A stretch of 64,000 nucleotides of DNA from assembly GCA_036507005.1 (NCBI GenBank), contig DASXQT010000077.1, positions 62,001-126,000 on the forward strand. Reading direction: 5' to 3'. The notes beneath the pieces are model-generated. The model saw nothing but the letters and a program-made list of their open reading frames with translations. It was not told the DNA's origin and did no database searches. How positions within the stretch are numbered: the stretch's first letter is position 1; each line of letters begins with the position of its first letter. This stretch comes from WS-2 sp036507005 (lineage in GTDB: Bacteria; Eisenbacteria; RBG-16-71-46). A program made the position numbers and the translations under genes. Below are positions 26,790 through 36,787 of this stretch, piece after piece.

Positions 26790-27577
26790 CAGAACCTCCT
26801 CTCGAGGCAGGCGGTCACCGACGGCGATCCCAGGCCGCCCGCGGCCTTCACCTTGAGCTGCAGGTTGCGGCGCAGCGGCAGGTTGCCGATGCGCGCGGCG
26901 CGCAGCGCGTCGAGGGCCGCGACCAGGTGGTTGATCCAGATTCCCGTCGTGGCGTAGCGCTTGCGCGCCAGCATGCCGTCCGCGCGATCCAAGAAGTTGC
27001 GGAACTCGTCACGCGGCGGGATGGCGCGCACCTGCCAGCCTCCGGCGTAGGCCGGATCGCGCGCGATGCGCTCGTTGAACGTCGAGCGGTCGAGCTGGTA
27101 GAGCGCGCGCATCTCGGTGGCGTCTCCCCCGCCGCTTTCTTCCCAGCGCGCGAAGCTCCAGGCGGCCGAGCTGTCCGCCGGGTTGCCGAGGAACACCCCG
27201 GCCGACTCGCGCAGCCGGTCGCTGCGGCTGTCGAAGTGCCGCCGGGCGACCCAGCCGCCCGCCTCCAGCAGCGCGAACACGAAACCGGAGCTCTCGCCCA
27301 GGTAGGCGTGGCCCGCGCCCGGGACCGCCCCGGAGAGCGCCATGGCCCAGCCCTCGGATTTCCAGTCGGGCAGCGAGATCTCCGCGTAGGTGGAATCCTC
27401 CGAGAGCCCCCAGGAGCGCGTGATCGTGCGCTGCGCCAGGACGAGCTCGGGCTTCGCGCCGTCGTGGATCAGGGGGAGCGCGAGCGGCGAGCCGTTCAGC
27501 GCCCCGGCGCTCGCGGCCGGCGCGGCGAGCGCCGCGCACGCGGCGGCGAGCAGCACGAAGGCCGGGCCGTTCCTCAT
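26789..27577 (-). CDS. DUF5683-like secreted/envelope protein (paralogue A)
   Basis: 262 residues. Signal peptide MRNGPAFVLLAAACAALAAP. Then ALSGAVPGAGHAYLGESSG and FALLEAGGW, the same P-G-x-G turn and hydrophobic segment as in the next gene, followed by a region with RDEFRNFLDRADGMLARKR and the closing INHLVAALDALRAARIG. It probably arose with its neighbour by tandem duplication. The ATG overlaps the stop of the M6 protease gene (ATGA). Function unknown; a role in assembly or localisation at the envelope is suggested only by context. Confidence 0.65.
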   Translation of the reverse strand: MRNGPAFVLLAAACAALAAPAASAGALNGSPLALPLIHDGAKPELVLAQRTITRSWGLSEDSTYAEISLPDWKSEGWAMALSGAVPGAGHAYLGESSGFVFALLEAGGWVARRHFDSRSDRLRESAGVFLGNPADSSAAWSFARWEESGGGDATEMRALYQLDRSTFNERIARDPAYAGGWQVRAIPPRDEFRNFLDRADGMLARKRYATTGIWINHLVAALDALRAARIGNLPLRRNLQLKVKAAGGLGSPSVTACLERRF

Positions 27578-30500
27578 CGGATGATCCCCAGCGGCAGCAC
27601 CTGGACCTCCTCGCGCCCGGCCGCGCTGAACTTGAGCCGCGCCAGGTAGAGCCCGGCCGGGAGCGATCCCGGATCCCACACCTCGAGGTTGTCCGCGCGC
27701 TCTCCGCCGCGCGAGAACGATGCCACCTCGTGGCCCGAGGAGTCGAGGATGCGGAACTCGACCCGCGCCGGCTCGCTGAGCTGGTAGGCGAAGGACACGG
27801 GCTTCCGCCGCGCCGGATTGGGGAACGCCTTGAGCGAGCCCCGCACCAGCGGCCCCGCGGAGGGCGGAGGCGTGGGCGACAGCCCCGAGGCGGGAAGCGA
27901 GGAGGTGCGCTGCGCATCGCCCCCCAGCATGCGCCACGGATGGGCCGCGAGCGGCGCGGCCGGCACCGGCAGGGAGTAGGCGAAGAGCTGGCCGAAGCGA
28001 TCGGGCGCCACGATCTCGAGCAGCCCGTCGCCGTCGAGGTCGGCGGCGACCGCCGAGCCGCCCGCGCCGGACCCGGTCGCGAGCGGCCAGCCCTCGGGCG
28101 TGGCGCCGGCGGCGTCCAACGCCGCCAGCATCCCGCTCGTGTTGGGCGCCACGATCTCGCTCCTCCCGTCGCCGTTCACGTCGAGCGCGAGCGGCGGGCT
28201 CAGGGTGGGAAAGCGCCGCGGCGCGCGCGGCTCGGTGAGCACCGAGTCCTCGCCCAGCACGCCCTCCGGCGATCCGGCGCGCGGCCAGCCCGGCGACGGG
28301 TAGCCGCTCAGGTTCACGAACGCCACCTTCGAGGTCCGGGTCTGCGTGAGCACCTCGGGGAACCCGTCGCCGTCGGGATCGCCGGCTCCGAGTGCTCCCA
28401 CCAGCGTGTCGCCGTTCTCGCGGCCCCAGCCCCGCAGCGGGCTGCCCTCGGCGCAGAACGCCCACAGCCGCGTGGTCTCGTGCGCCACCAGCTCCGGCAG
28501 CCCCGCGCGGCAGCCGCTCGGATTGCCGCCCGCGGATCCGGCACCGTCGAAATCGAGCCACAGGAAATCGGGGGCGAAATCCGTCCGGGTCGCGAGCCGC
28601 TGCGGCCAGCCGGAGAGCGGCGTCATCACCGCCGAGCCGTCGAGCGCCCACACCGCGACGTCGCCGATCGAATCGCCGGCCGCCACCAGCCAGCCCGAGG
28701 TCGTGCCGCCTGCGGGCAGCGGGATCGAGGAGGCGGCCGCCACGGCGAGCCGCCCGCTCACCGCCCCCGGAAGGGGATCGCGGCTGCGCGCGACCACCGA
28801 GCCGTTCAGGTTGTAGGCGTAGACGTAGCCGTCCGCGCCGCCCACCAGCACGCTCGCCACCGGGAAGGCACCCGCGAACACCGGCGGCGTGCTCACCACC
28901 GGCGAGGACGCCGGCGGCCAGCCCGCCCAGGGCTGGCCGGCGTTGGCCGGGTCGGCGTCGATCAGCAGCACCTGGCCCCCGCTCCCGCCCCTCGCGTAGG
29001 TCGAGACGGCGAGCAGCGAAGGGCCCTGGCCGCCGGCCCCGCGCGGGAGCGCCGCGAGCGGCGGCCGCGGGCGGTCGGACAGCGTGGTGAGCGCCAGCGA
29101 GGATCCGAGGATGCCGAGCCCGTTCCGCCGCACAACGAAGATGTCGTTCGCGCCCGCGCCGGCCGTGTCCCCTCCCGCCCAGCACACCTCGAGGTCGGGC
29201 ACGCCGTCCGCATCCACGGCGAGGAGCTGCGGGCCTCCGGGCGGGAAGTCGGCCGCCACCGGCCAGCCCGGCAGCTGCCAGGCACGGCGCGCGCTGAAGT
29301 GCATGGTGTCGTCGGGCTCGTCCAGGAAGTCGAGACGCAGGTGCGGCCGCGTGCGGGTGTTGGGGATCAGGCTGGGCAGCGTGGTGTCCGAGAGCGTCGG
29401 GTTGTTGCTCCGGTAGTACGGGTCGCGGTAGCTGCCGAACAGCAGTGGCGAGCCGAGGTCCCCGAGGTCCGCGAGCCCGTCGGCCTCGATCACCGACACC
29501 CCGAGCCGCCGCCGGTTGGTGTTCCAGCCGAAGTCGCCGTTCACGCGCAGCGAGGTCGAGTAGGTCAGCACGCTGGCGTCGATGTGCCACACCAGGATGC
29601 CGCCGCCCGGGAGCAGGGCGTCGTACTCGTAGGGGTCGGGAAAGGCGGGGCCGAGCACCACGTTGGTGACCGTGTCCCGGACGAGGACCAGCGTGTCGAG
29701 CCGGGCGAGCGCGCGGTTCTCCATCAGCAGGTACTCGTCGGAGGAGAGCGGAATCGCGCGCATGTCGGGATGGCGCTCGCCGTCGAGGATCTGCGTGCTC
29801 GCGCCGTCGTAGGCCACCTCTTCGAACTGGAGCGCGCCGCCCACGAACGAGCGCTGGAAGGGATCGATGCTGGGCGGCAGGATCCCGGTCGCGAAGATGT
29901 CCCCCTGGCCCTCCCACACCACGGGCGCGCCCGCCAGGTTGCCGCTGTCCATCAGGCTCCACAGGCCCACCACCGGGATGCCGGTCTCGATGTCGTAGAG
30001 GTCGGCGAACCCGAACAGCAGATGCCCGCACTCGTGCGCGAGCAGTCCATTGATCGCCCCGTAGAATCCGTCCTGGTTGGCGGTCTCGGGGACGAACAAG
30101 GCCTCGCCGATCGGGCAGTAGGCGGCGAGCGTGTCGGCGGTGTCTGCCGGGCAGTCCTTGTAGGCGTTGGGGAAGACGACGCGGTCCGAGTCCGCGACCC
30201 CCAGGGTGAAGGTCGGGATGTCCTCCTTGCTGTCCTGGCGCACGTCGCTCTGCAGGTCGCTCCCGGCGTGGATGATGACCAGGCCGTCGTAGTCGCGCCA
30301 CGGGATGCTGTCCCCGAGCACCCGGGCCTGGGCGTCCGCCGCCAGCAGGAAGGTTCGGAACATGTGCGCCGCGGCCGGGTAGATGCTCGAGCCGAACGCC
30401 CACGGGCCGAAGTCCGCCATGTCGCTCACCCGGTACGCCAGGCTGTCCGCCGGCGATCCGTCGGCCTTCTTGCGCGGCCAGACCTCGCCCTGGATGTCCA

Positions 30501-31119
30501 CCGCCCCGTAGCTCTGGGCATGGTAGTAGCGGTGCAGGGCTTCCAGGTGGTCGAGGTAGAACTTGCGGTTGTGGGGTGGCCGGTCGATCGGGGCCGAAGC
30601 GTTCCCGGGCTCGCTCAGGTCGAAGCGGCCGGTTCCGGTCGAGGCGTTGCCGCCGCGGTCGGTCTCGAACTCGACGCGGATGAAGGCCAGCCGGATCACC
30701 TGCGGCGCCGCCTGCGCCCGCGGGGCGCCCGCCCCCGCGCCGGCAGGCCGCATGTTCTCGAACGGTGCGCGTACCCCGCGGCGGGCGCCGAAGTGCGGCA
30801 CCCATTCCCGGCTGGGATGGACCACGAGGTCGGGGAAGCTCCGCCAGCGCCGCTCGCGCTCGCGCAGGGTCTGGAGCCACGGCTGGGCGCCGGCGGTGCG
30901 CGCCGCGTTGGGGCCGGCTGCCCGCACAGCTCCCCACGGTGGGCGCACCAAGAGCCCGCGATCGGTGCCGGACGAGCGCGCGGCGACCGGGAGCCCGGCG
31001 ATCGACGCGAGCGCGATGCCGAGCACGCCGACGCCCGAGGTCAGCGCAACGGAGCGCGGGACCCAGAGCCCCCGATGCTCTCGCGCGCGGCCGGCAAGCC
31101 CCGAGTCAGGGTTCCGCAC
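27574..31119 (-). CDS. Secreted M6-family metalloprotease with VCBS/FG-GAP repeats and FlgD-Ig-like tail
   Basis: 1181 residues. N-terminal hydrophobic segment (SGVGVLGIALASIAGLPVAA), a propeptide, then the M6 (immune inhibitor A-like) protease domain with zinc motif HECGH in LLAHECGHLLFGFADLYD (about residues 360-376). The middle carries FG-GAP/VCBS-like repeats (DADGVPDLEVCW, DPDGDGFPEVL, LDVNGDGRSEIVAP, DLDGDGLLEIVAP). The last 90 residues form a FlgD-Ig-like domain (KAFPNPARRKPVSFAYQL; LPAGLYLARLKF) of the type used as C-terminal sorting signal in type 9 secretion. First gene of the overlapping cluster running down to the Omp85 gene. Probably extracellular or surface-bound. Confidence 0.88.
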   Translation of the reverse strand: MRNPDSGLAGRAREHRGLWVPRSVALTSGVGVLGIALASIAGLPVAARSSGTDRGLLVRPPWGAVRAAGPNAARTAGAQPWLQTLRERERRWRSFPDLVVHPSREWVPHFGARRGVRAPFENMRPAGAGAGAPRAQAAPQVIRLAFIRVEFETDRGGNASTGTGRFDLSEPGNASAPIDRPPHNRKFYLDHLEALHRYYHAQSYGAVDIQGEVWPRKKADGSPADSLAYRVSDMADFGPWAFGSSIYPAAAHMFRTFLLAADAQARVLGDSIPWRDYDGLVIIHAGSDLQSDVRQDSKEDIPTFTLGVADSDRVVFPNAYKDCPADTADTLAAYCPIGEALFVPETANQDGFYGAINGLLAHECGHLLFGFADLYDIETGIPVVGLWSLMDSGNLAGAPVVWEGQGDIFATGILPPSIDPFQRSFVGGALQFEEVAYDGASTQILDGERHPDMRAIPLSSDEYLLMENRALARLDTLVLVRDTVTNVVLGPAFPDPYEYDALLPGGGILVWHIDASVLTYSTSLRVNGDFGWNTNRRRLGVSVIEADGLADLGDLGSPLLFGSYRDPYYRSNNPTLSDTTLPSLIPNTRTRPHLRLDFLDEPDDTMHFSARRAWQLPGWPVAADFPPGGPQLLAVDADGVPDLEVCWAGGDTAGAGANDIFVVRRNGLGILGSSLALTTLSDRPRPPLAALPRGAGGQGPSLLAVSTYARGGSGGQVLLIDADPANAGQPWAGWPPASSPVVSTPPVFAGAFPVASVLVGGADGYVYAYNLNGSVVARSRDPLPGAVSGRLAVAAASSIPLPAGGTTSGWLVAAGDSIGDVAVWALDGSAVMTPLSGWPQRLATRTDFAPDFLWLDFDGAGSAGGNPSGCRAGLPELVAHETTRLWAFCAEGSPLRGWGRENGDTLVGALGAGDPDGDGFPEVLTQTRTSKVAFVNLSGYPSPGWPRAGSPEGVLGEDSVLTEPRAPRRFPTLSPPLALDVNGDGRSEIVAPNTSGMLAALDAAGATPEGWPLATGSGAGGSAVAADLDGDGLLEIVAPDRFGQLFAYSLPVPAAPLAAHPWRMLGGDAQRTSSLPASGLSPTPPPSAGPLVRGSLKAFPNPARRKPVSFAYQLSEPARVEFRILDSSGHEVASFSRGGERADNLEVWDPGSLPAGLYLARLKFSAAGREEVQVLPLGIIR

Positions 31120-31358
31120 CGGGCTTCCTTGCTGCCCACTTGCAATGCGCGCCTTCGCCGCTCCCCCTCGGAACGCGACCCCCAGGCTCCATCCTCCGCC
31201 CGCCGGCCGCGGCCGGCTGTGGCCTCAAAATCCGAAGCCGGGCCGCTTCCTCCGCACGCGGATCACGCGCGGAACAGCGACCCGGCCTGCCGGCGGAGCG
31301 ACCCCTCGGATCGCAAGCGCCGGTGCGAGCACATCCTATAGGGAGCGAACCGTCCGGG

Positions 31359-32309
31359 CTAGAAGCGGTAGCCCAGGGTGATCTTCTTCACGTTGTCGAG
31401 GTCCGCGTCCCGGGCCTGCGGGTGGGTGCCGTAGTCCAGCGTGAGGTTGCCCCAGCTCACACCCAGGCCGTAGGTGATGTCGCCGACGTGGCCGTAGGGG
31501 TCGGCGAAGTACCCGAAGCGCCCCGCGAGCTGCTGCGCGACGCGCAGCTCGAGCCCGGTGCCGTAGATCCGGATGTCGCTGTTCAGCAGCGACTGGTCGT
31601 AGTCGCCGGCCAGCAGCAGGCTGACCTGCTCGTGCGAGATCGCCTCCCACGCGGCACCGACCTTGAGCATGCGGGACAGGGGGCTGGCCGCGTCGTCGTT
31701 GATGAACACCACGCTCGGCCCCAGGTTCTGCACGGTCGCGGCCAGGTTCAGGCGCGCCGCCGGAATGCGGTAGAGCGCTCCCAGGTCCACCGCGAAGGTG
31801 GTGCCCACTCCCGAGAGGCTGTTGGGGGCGTACTGCAGACGCACGTACTTGAGCGCCGCGCCCACCGAGAAATCGGGCAGGAGCCGGGTGCCGTAGTAGA
31901 GGGCGGGCGAGAACACGTTGGCGCCGAAGGTCTGGGTCGGGTTGCCGCTGACGTCGGTGCCTTCGATCTGGCCCAGCGAGACGAACACCGCGCCGATGCC
32001 GAACGAGCCCCAGCCCTCGATCGGCTGCACGTAGCTCAGATAGTTGTAGTTGATGTCCTTGGCGAAGTTGGGCGCGAGCTGCGCGTAGGTCAGCTCGACC
32101 GCGGCTCGGTTGACGAACCCAAGCCCTGCGGGATTCCACCACGTGACCCCGGTGGCATCGTCCGCCAGAGCCACCCCGGAAGCACCCATGCCGTTCTGCC
32201 GCGCCCCGGGCTGAATGTCGAGCTCGATGCCCGTTCCGCCCTGCGCGAAAGCGCTGCCAGCCAGCAAGATGGCGCACAGGGCGCCTGCGATCGAAACGGA
32301 AACACGCAT
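31359..32309 (-). CDS. PorV/PorQ-family outer-membrane protein
   Basis: 316 residues. Signal peptide MRVSVSIAGALCAILLAGSAFA, then the classic start of PorV/UPF0164 proteins: GARQNGMGASGVALADD, followed by ATGVTWWNPAGLGF. The rest is a FadL-like 14-strand barrel ending in KKITLGYRF (aromatic last residue). In type 9 secretion PorV receives cargo at the outer membrane and hands it to the PorU sortase. Here the PorU-like gene lies immediately upstream on the same strand (120 bp). The ATG at 32309 has GGAGGGG about 11 nt upstream; 20 more residues are possible but would spoil the signal peptide. Confidence 0.88.
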   Translation of the reverse strand: MRVSVSIAGALCAILLAGSAFAQGGTGIELDIQPGARQNGMGASGVALADDATGVTWWNPAGLGFVNRAAVELTYAQLAPNFAKDINYNYLSYVQPIEGWGSFGIGAVFVSLGQIEGTDVSGNPTQTFGANVFSPALYYGTRLLPDFSVGAALKYVRLQYAPNSLSGVGTTFAVDLGALYRIPAARLNLAATVQNLGPSVVFINDDAASPLSRMLKVGAAWEAISHEQVSLLLAGDYDQSLLNSDIRIYGTGLELRVAQQLAGRFGYFADPYGHVGDITYGLGVSWGNLTLDYGTHPQARDADLDNVKKITLGYRF

Positions 32310-32428
32310 GTTCAAACGATCCCCTCCAGGCAAAAGCACTCCCCCCCGCTGTCTTTGGACATGCATATCTTACACCGCGAGCCCGGGTTTGGCTCCATCA
32401 AGTTTTCGTCGCCTCGGGACGCCCGGAA

Positions 32429-35400
32429 TCAATGGTTCAGGATCACGAAGCGGCCCTGGGTCGATGCGGTTTGCAGGGGCGATGACTTGCCCCCCTCATC
32501 CCTGAGGTTGAGCTGGACTCGGAAGAGGTACGTCCCGTTCGCCAGGGCCTGCAGCTCGTCGTCGAGGCCGTCCCACGGGATCTGGATCTGGCCCTGCCGG
32601 TCGAACAGCTCGAGGGTCCGGACCAGCCGGCCGGAGACGGTGTAGATCCGGAGCAGGGCATTCACCCGGTCGCCCAGGGCGTCCACCACGAACTGCCCTC
32701 CGCTGCCCGGCCCGCCCGAGTGGGTGGGGTTCGGGAAGAGGTAGGCGTTCACGATCTTGACCGGCGGCGTCTCGGCCACCTCGATGGCGATGGTGGTGCT
32801 CGACCGGTGGGAGGAGGCGGTCAGCCCCGCCGCCAGGTTGTCGGCGGCCGAGACCCGGATGGTGTGGGGCCCAGGGGGTGGGTTGGGGAGCGTCCAGCTC
32901 GCGGTGCCGGTGGTGTACGAGCCGGTCAGGTAGCGGAAGCTCGGGGTGATGTCCACGCGCGAGGTGGTATTGCCGTCGAGCGTCACCACGATGCCGTTCT
33001 GCAGGGTGTGGCCGGTGATCAGGATGCCGCTCGGATCGTAGAGGTCGACCCGCAGCACGGCGTCCGGGCGGACGATGTTCGAGCCGCTCGCGAATGACAG
33101 CGTGATGCGCGGCCCCTCGTTGTCGCCCACGACCGGCGAGCCGGGCGAGACCTGGGTGTAGATGCTGCCCACCCCGTCGGCGCCCGCGGCCTGGCCGTCC
33201 ACGTAGGCCCGCACCCGCCCCCGCGCCCCGCCCCGCGCCTCGATCGGCACCACGAACTTCCCGCTGAGGAAGCCGCCTTCGACCTTGACGTCGCCCCGGA
33301 ACATGGGTCCGGCCCGGAACCAGTAGTTCGGCCGGTAACACGCGACCGTGTCGCAGTCGAGGCAGCTCGGCTGGCAGCCGTCGGGGTCGAGCGGGCTCCG
33401 GCAGAACGTGTAGTCGTAGAGGGGGCAGGGCGGCGCGGAGTCGCGCGGCGCCGAGTCCTCGATCAGGAGATCGGCCAGGCCGTCGAGCGGCACGAGCGAC
33501 CCTCCCGGCCGGTCGAGCACGGTGCCGCGGAAGGTCAGGGTCTGCCCGCGCTTCACCTCGTGGATCACCGTGCTGCACGTGTCGCAGGCGTGGAGCGAGA
33601 GGTCCACCCAGTAGCGCGGGAGCTGGAGACGCGTGGCGGCGTCCCCCATCATCGGGTACTTGCTGTTGTTCGTGATCGCGAAGTACCCGCTCGAGGTCAG
33701 TCGCTTGGCGATCAGGAGCGCCTGGGAGATGCTCTCGTGATACTGCCCGGAGGCGGCCAGGCGGTTGAAGAGCTGGCGGTAGATCTCCCAGTTGAGGTCG
33801 ACGTTGAGATCGCTGTAGGCCAGCTCGGTCGCGGAGATCACCGCCACCGCCCCGCCCGAGGGGGCGAGCAGCAGGCGCTCGCCCAGGCTCTGCACCGTGG
33901 GGTCGCTGAACCGGCCGATGTCGCACGAGGCCGCGACGAACAGCGTGGGGCGGGTGGCGTTGGTGAAGGTCCCGGCGTCCACGTCGCTCAGCACCGTCTC
34001 GTCCGCGAGCTTGAACGGGCTGCCGTGCCCGATGTAGTTGAACAACAGCACCCCGTCGTTGACGGCCTGCTTGATGTCGGCCTTGGCGCCCGGCTTGGTG
34101 TCCCCCGGGCCGTCCGGGTAGGTATGGAGGTAGACGTAGTCGCGATCCATGTGGGGCGGCGTGAAGGTGCTGTCGAGCCGGGTGGTCTGCGACAGGTGCC
34201 CCCAGTGGATGTTGTCGTCCCGCGACCCCTGCTCCTGGTCGTCGGCGATCAGCAGCACCTTGTCGCGCCACTCCCCGAGCGGGGCCTGGCGCTCGTAGAA
34301 CAGCGTCTTCTTGAGCACGAAGTCGAGCGCGGTGCCGGCGTCGACGGCCGGGATGCGCCCGCCGTAGAAGTCGGGGATGTTGACCGCGGGGTCGTCGACG
34401 TTGAAGAGCCAGTCGTCCGACGTGAACTGCTTGGGCGGGTAGTAGGCGTTCTCGTAGGTGGGCACGAGCGAGCCCGGCAGCCCGGCCGGCGCCAGCCCCT
34501 TGATGTTCTTGAAGTCGTACGACGCATCGCCCAGCAGGGTCACGAACGCCGGGATCGTCCGCCAGTTGTAGAAGGCGGCGCGCAGCAGGTTGCGGATCGC
34601 CGTGGGATCGGTGCGCCCTCCCGAGAACTGGTCGTAGACCGCCGAGACCGGTATCGACAGCACCGTGTAGGGCGGGCCTGGGCCGTCCAGGGGCAGGTGG
34701 GAGGTCCGCCAGGCCGCCAGCGAGTCGGCGCCGGCCTTGAAGCCGTCGTAATAGATGAGCACGTAGTCGGCGCCGCCCAGGGTGGACCGCAGGTTCTGAA
34801 GGCTGGTGGCCGCGGCCTCGGAGACGCTCGCGTCCGCCACCTTGACGATGCCGTTGGAGGGGACGATCCGGTAGCGGCGCAGGCCGGTCCGGGTGGCGGC
34901 CGGGGTCTCGAAGCCGAGCTGGTACTTGCCCCCCAGGGCGCTGTACGAGACCGAGTGGACCTCGAAGGGAGCATAGGCGTCGGTCACGTCGAACACCCGA
35001 GGCCGCTGCGACGAGGTGAAGGGTCCGATGCTGTAGAGGGAGTCGCCCCCCCCGGGAGGAGTGTCGAACGCCAGCTCGTCTCCCACGGGCACGAAGCGCC
35101 GGCGGTACCGGACCTCGATCCAGCCGAGCGCGCTGCGGTCGGTGGTCCGCGGAGCGGCCACCGGGATGCTCACGGTCACGGTGTTGGGGTCCAGCGAGCG
35201 CAGCGCCTGAATCGGGATGTCGGCGTCATAGGAGAACGCGGTGTTCCCGAACCAGCCCTCCCGGGGAACCGGCTGGCCATTGACCAGGATCTCGAGCAGA
35301 TGGTCCGAGCTGCCGGGGAAGATCTCGATTCCCCACTGGCGCACCCGGATCGTCGCGGTCTGGGTGGAATCGACGCCGGGGGTTTCCACGGGGAGCGAGA

Positions 35401-36787
35401 ACAGGTTCCCGAGCGACATGCTGCGCCAGAACCATTTCTCCCAGAACACGGACTGGGAGCCGGGATAGAGGTCGGGGAAGTACTCGACGTCCTGCTCGGC
35501 GTGGACGCGGGCGGGAAAGTCCGGCGCCGGGGCCCCGACGCGCTGCACCGCGCCCGAGGTCGAGTCGATGCGCGCCGGCGTCCCCGCCACCGGGCTCTCC
35601 GCGGTCGCCACGGTCAGATAGTAGTAGCTGCGGGTCTCGTAGGGGTGGTTCACGAACACCGACTCCGGCTGCGACGGCTCGTAGGTGTCCGCCCAGTCGC
35701 TGGGGCCGAGCGCGTAGAACGTGATGGTCTCGGCGTTGTGGTTGAACAGCCCGTCCGGCGTCTCGGTCTCCTCGACGCGGATCGCCACCTCCCGGTAGTC
35801 GCACGCGTCGCAGTAGTTGTTCTCGGGCAGCACCGGGTAGCCGGGCCAGGTGAAGAGACGGAGGCTTTCGATCCGGGCGCTCTCCGGCCCGTTGGGGAGG
35901 CCGGCGAACAGGGGGAGCTGGCGGAGCTGCCCGAAGTTCACCTGGTAGAAGCCGGTCTTCGTGACGGCGATCTTGATCCAGCCGCGTCCCGCGAAGATGC
36001 TGGTGTCCGACACCGACGGGACCGCGAGCGCGCCCGCGCGGGCCGGCGCGACCCGCCCCGCCGCGCCGCGCGCTGCGGACCGCGCCCTGCGCCACGCCCT
36101 CCCCTGCTCGTAGTTGACCAGCGCCTCGCGGTAGACCTCCTCGAAGGGATCGCGGGGCTCGGCGGCCGGCCCCGGGCTCGCAGCCGGTGCGAAGGACAGC
36201 TCGACGTCGACCTCGTGGTAGAGCGTGACGCGCCGCGCCGCGGGCTCGTAGTCGGCGGGCAGGATGGCGACCGTGGCCACGCGCTGGTTGCGGAGCCACG
36301 TGACGCCGAGCAGCCGCGCGCGCTGGGGTGCGACGCCGGCGCTCGCGGCGTAGGCCTCGGCCGAGCGCTCGTAGCGCGGCGGGTCGTCCTCGTGCCCGCG
36401 CGTGACCTGGGGCGGCGGCGCGAGCAGGACGCCCTCGCGCGTCTCCCCGCCCGCCGCCGAGGCGCGCAGGCTCACCTCGCCGGCCGGAGGCACCGCGACG
36501 TCGACCACGCGCACCGGCAGCGCCGGGGCGCCCGGGCGCCCGTCGCTGCCGTAGCCTTCGATGGCGATCTGGTCGAGTCCCTCGTGCCGCGCCACCCTCG
36601 CGATGCGCGCCTCGGGCACCGCGACCGTGAAGCGCACCAGCCCGGGGCCCGCGGACACCAGGCGCACGTCGCGCGGCGCCGCGAGCGCTCCGGCCGGCAG
36701 GGCGAGGAGCGCCGCCACGAGCCACGCGGCGGGCGCCGCCCTTCCGGGTTTGCGGTGCGGGGAACGCGAGGCGACGGTCGGGGTCAG
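32429..36787 (-). CDS. PorU-like C25 (gingipain-type) cysteine peptidase / sortase candidate
   Basis: About 1452 residues. Signal-like segment AAWLVAALLALPAGALA, a gingipain-type propeptide region, strand-rich domains, then the C25 domain with catalytic His in LLFNYIGHGSP (near 920) and Cys in LFVAASCDIGRF (near 955). A Cys-rich insert follows (CQPSCLDCDTVACYRP). It ends with a FlgD-Ig-like domain (NAYLFPNPTHSGGPG; IQIPWDGLDDE; NGTYLFRVQL). C25 proteins with this layout include PorU, the sortase that cleaves type 9 signals. No ATG or GTG lies before the signal segment in frame; a CTG overlapping the Trm112 stop (CTGA) is the best start, an internal GTG the alternative. It could instead be a secreted gingipain-like protease. 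Confidence 0.82.
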   Translation of the reverse strand: MTPTVASRSPHRKPGRAAPAAWLVAALLALPAGALAAPRDVRLVSAGPGLVRFTVAVPEARIARVARHEGLDQIAIEGYGSDGRPGAPALPVRVVDVAVPPAGEVSLRASAAGGETREGVLLAPPPQVTRGHEDDPPRYERSAEAYAASAGVAPQRARLLGVTWLRNQRVATVAILPADYEPAARRVTLYHEVDVELSFAPAASPGPAAEPRDPFEEVYREALVNYEQGRAWRRARSAARGAAGRVAPARAGALAVPSVSDTSIFAGRGWIKIAVTKTGFYQVNFGQLRQLPLFAGLPNGPESARIESLRLFTWPGYPVLPENNYCDACDYREVAIRVEETETPDGLFNHNAETITFYALGPSDWADTYEPSQPESVFVNHPYETRSYYYLTVATAESPVAGTPARIDSTSGAVQRVGAPAPDFPARVHAEQDVEYFPDLYPGSQSVFWEKWFWRSMSLGNLFSLPVETPGVDSTQTATIRVRQWGIEIFPGSSDHLLEILVNGQPVPREGWFGNTAFSYDADIPIQALRSLDPNTVTVSIPVAAPRTTDRSALGWIEVRYRRRFVPVGDELAFDTPPGGGDSLYSIGPFTSSQRPRVFDVTDAYAPFEVHSVSYSALGGKYQLGFETPAATRTGLRRYRIVPSNGIVKVADASVSEAAATSLQNLRSTLGGADYVLIYYDGFKAGADSLAAWRTSHLPLDGPGPPYTVLSIPVSAVYDQFSGGRTDPTAIRNLLRAAFYNWRTIPAFVTLLGDASYDFKNIKGLAPAGLPGSLVPTYENAYYPPKQFTSDDWLFNVDDPAVNIPDFYGGRIPAVDAGTALDFVLKKTLFYERQAPLGEWRDKVLLIADDQEQGSRDDNIHWGHLSQTTRLDSTFTPPHMDRDYVYLHTYPDGPGDTKPGAKADIKQAVNDGVLLFNYIGHGSPFKLADETVLSDVDAGTFTNATRPTLFVAASCDIGRFSDPTVQSLGERLLLAPSGGAVAVISATELAYSDLNVDLNWEIYRQLFNRLAASGQYHESISQALLIAKRLTSSGYFAITNNSKYPMMGDAATRLQLPRYWVDLSLHACDTCSTVIHEVKRGQTLTFRGTVLDRPGGSLVPLDGLADLLIEDSAPRDSAPPCPLYDYTFCRSPLDPDGCQPSCLDCDTVACYRPNYWFRAGPMFRGDVKVEGGFLSGKFVVPIEARGGARGRVRAYVDGQAAGADGVGSIYTQVSPGSPVVGDNEGPRITLSFASGSNIVRPDAVLRVDLYDPSGILITGHTLQNGIVVTLDGNTTSRVDITPSFRYLTGSYTTGTASWTLPNPPPGPHTIRVSAADNLAAGLTASSHRSSTTIAIEVAETPPVKIVNAYLFPNPTHSGGPGSGGQFVVDALGDRVNALLRIYTVSGRLVRTLELFDRQGQIQIPWDGLDDELQALANGTYLFRVQLNLRDEGGKSSPLQTASTQGRFVILNH

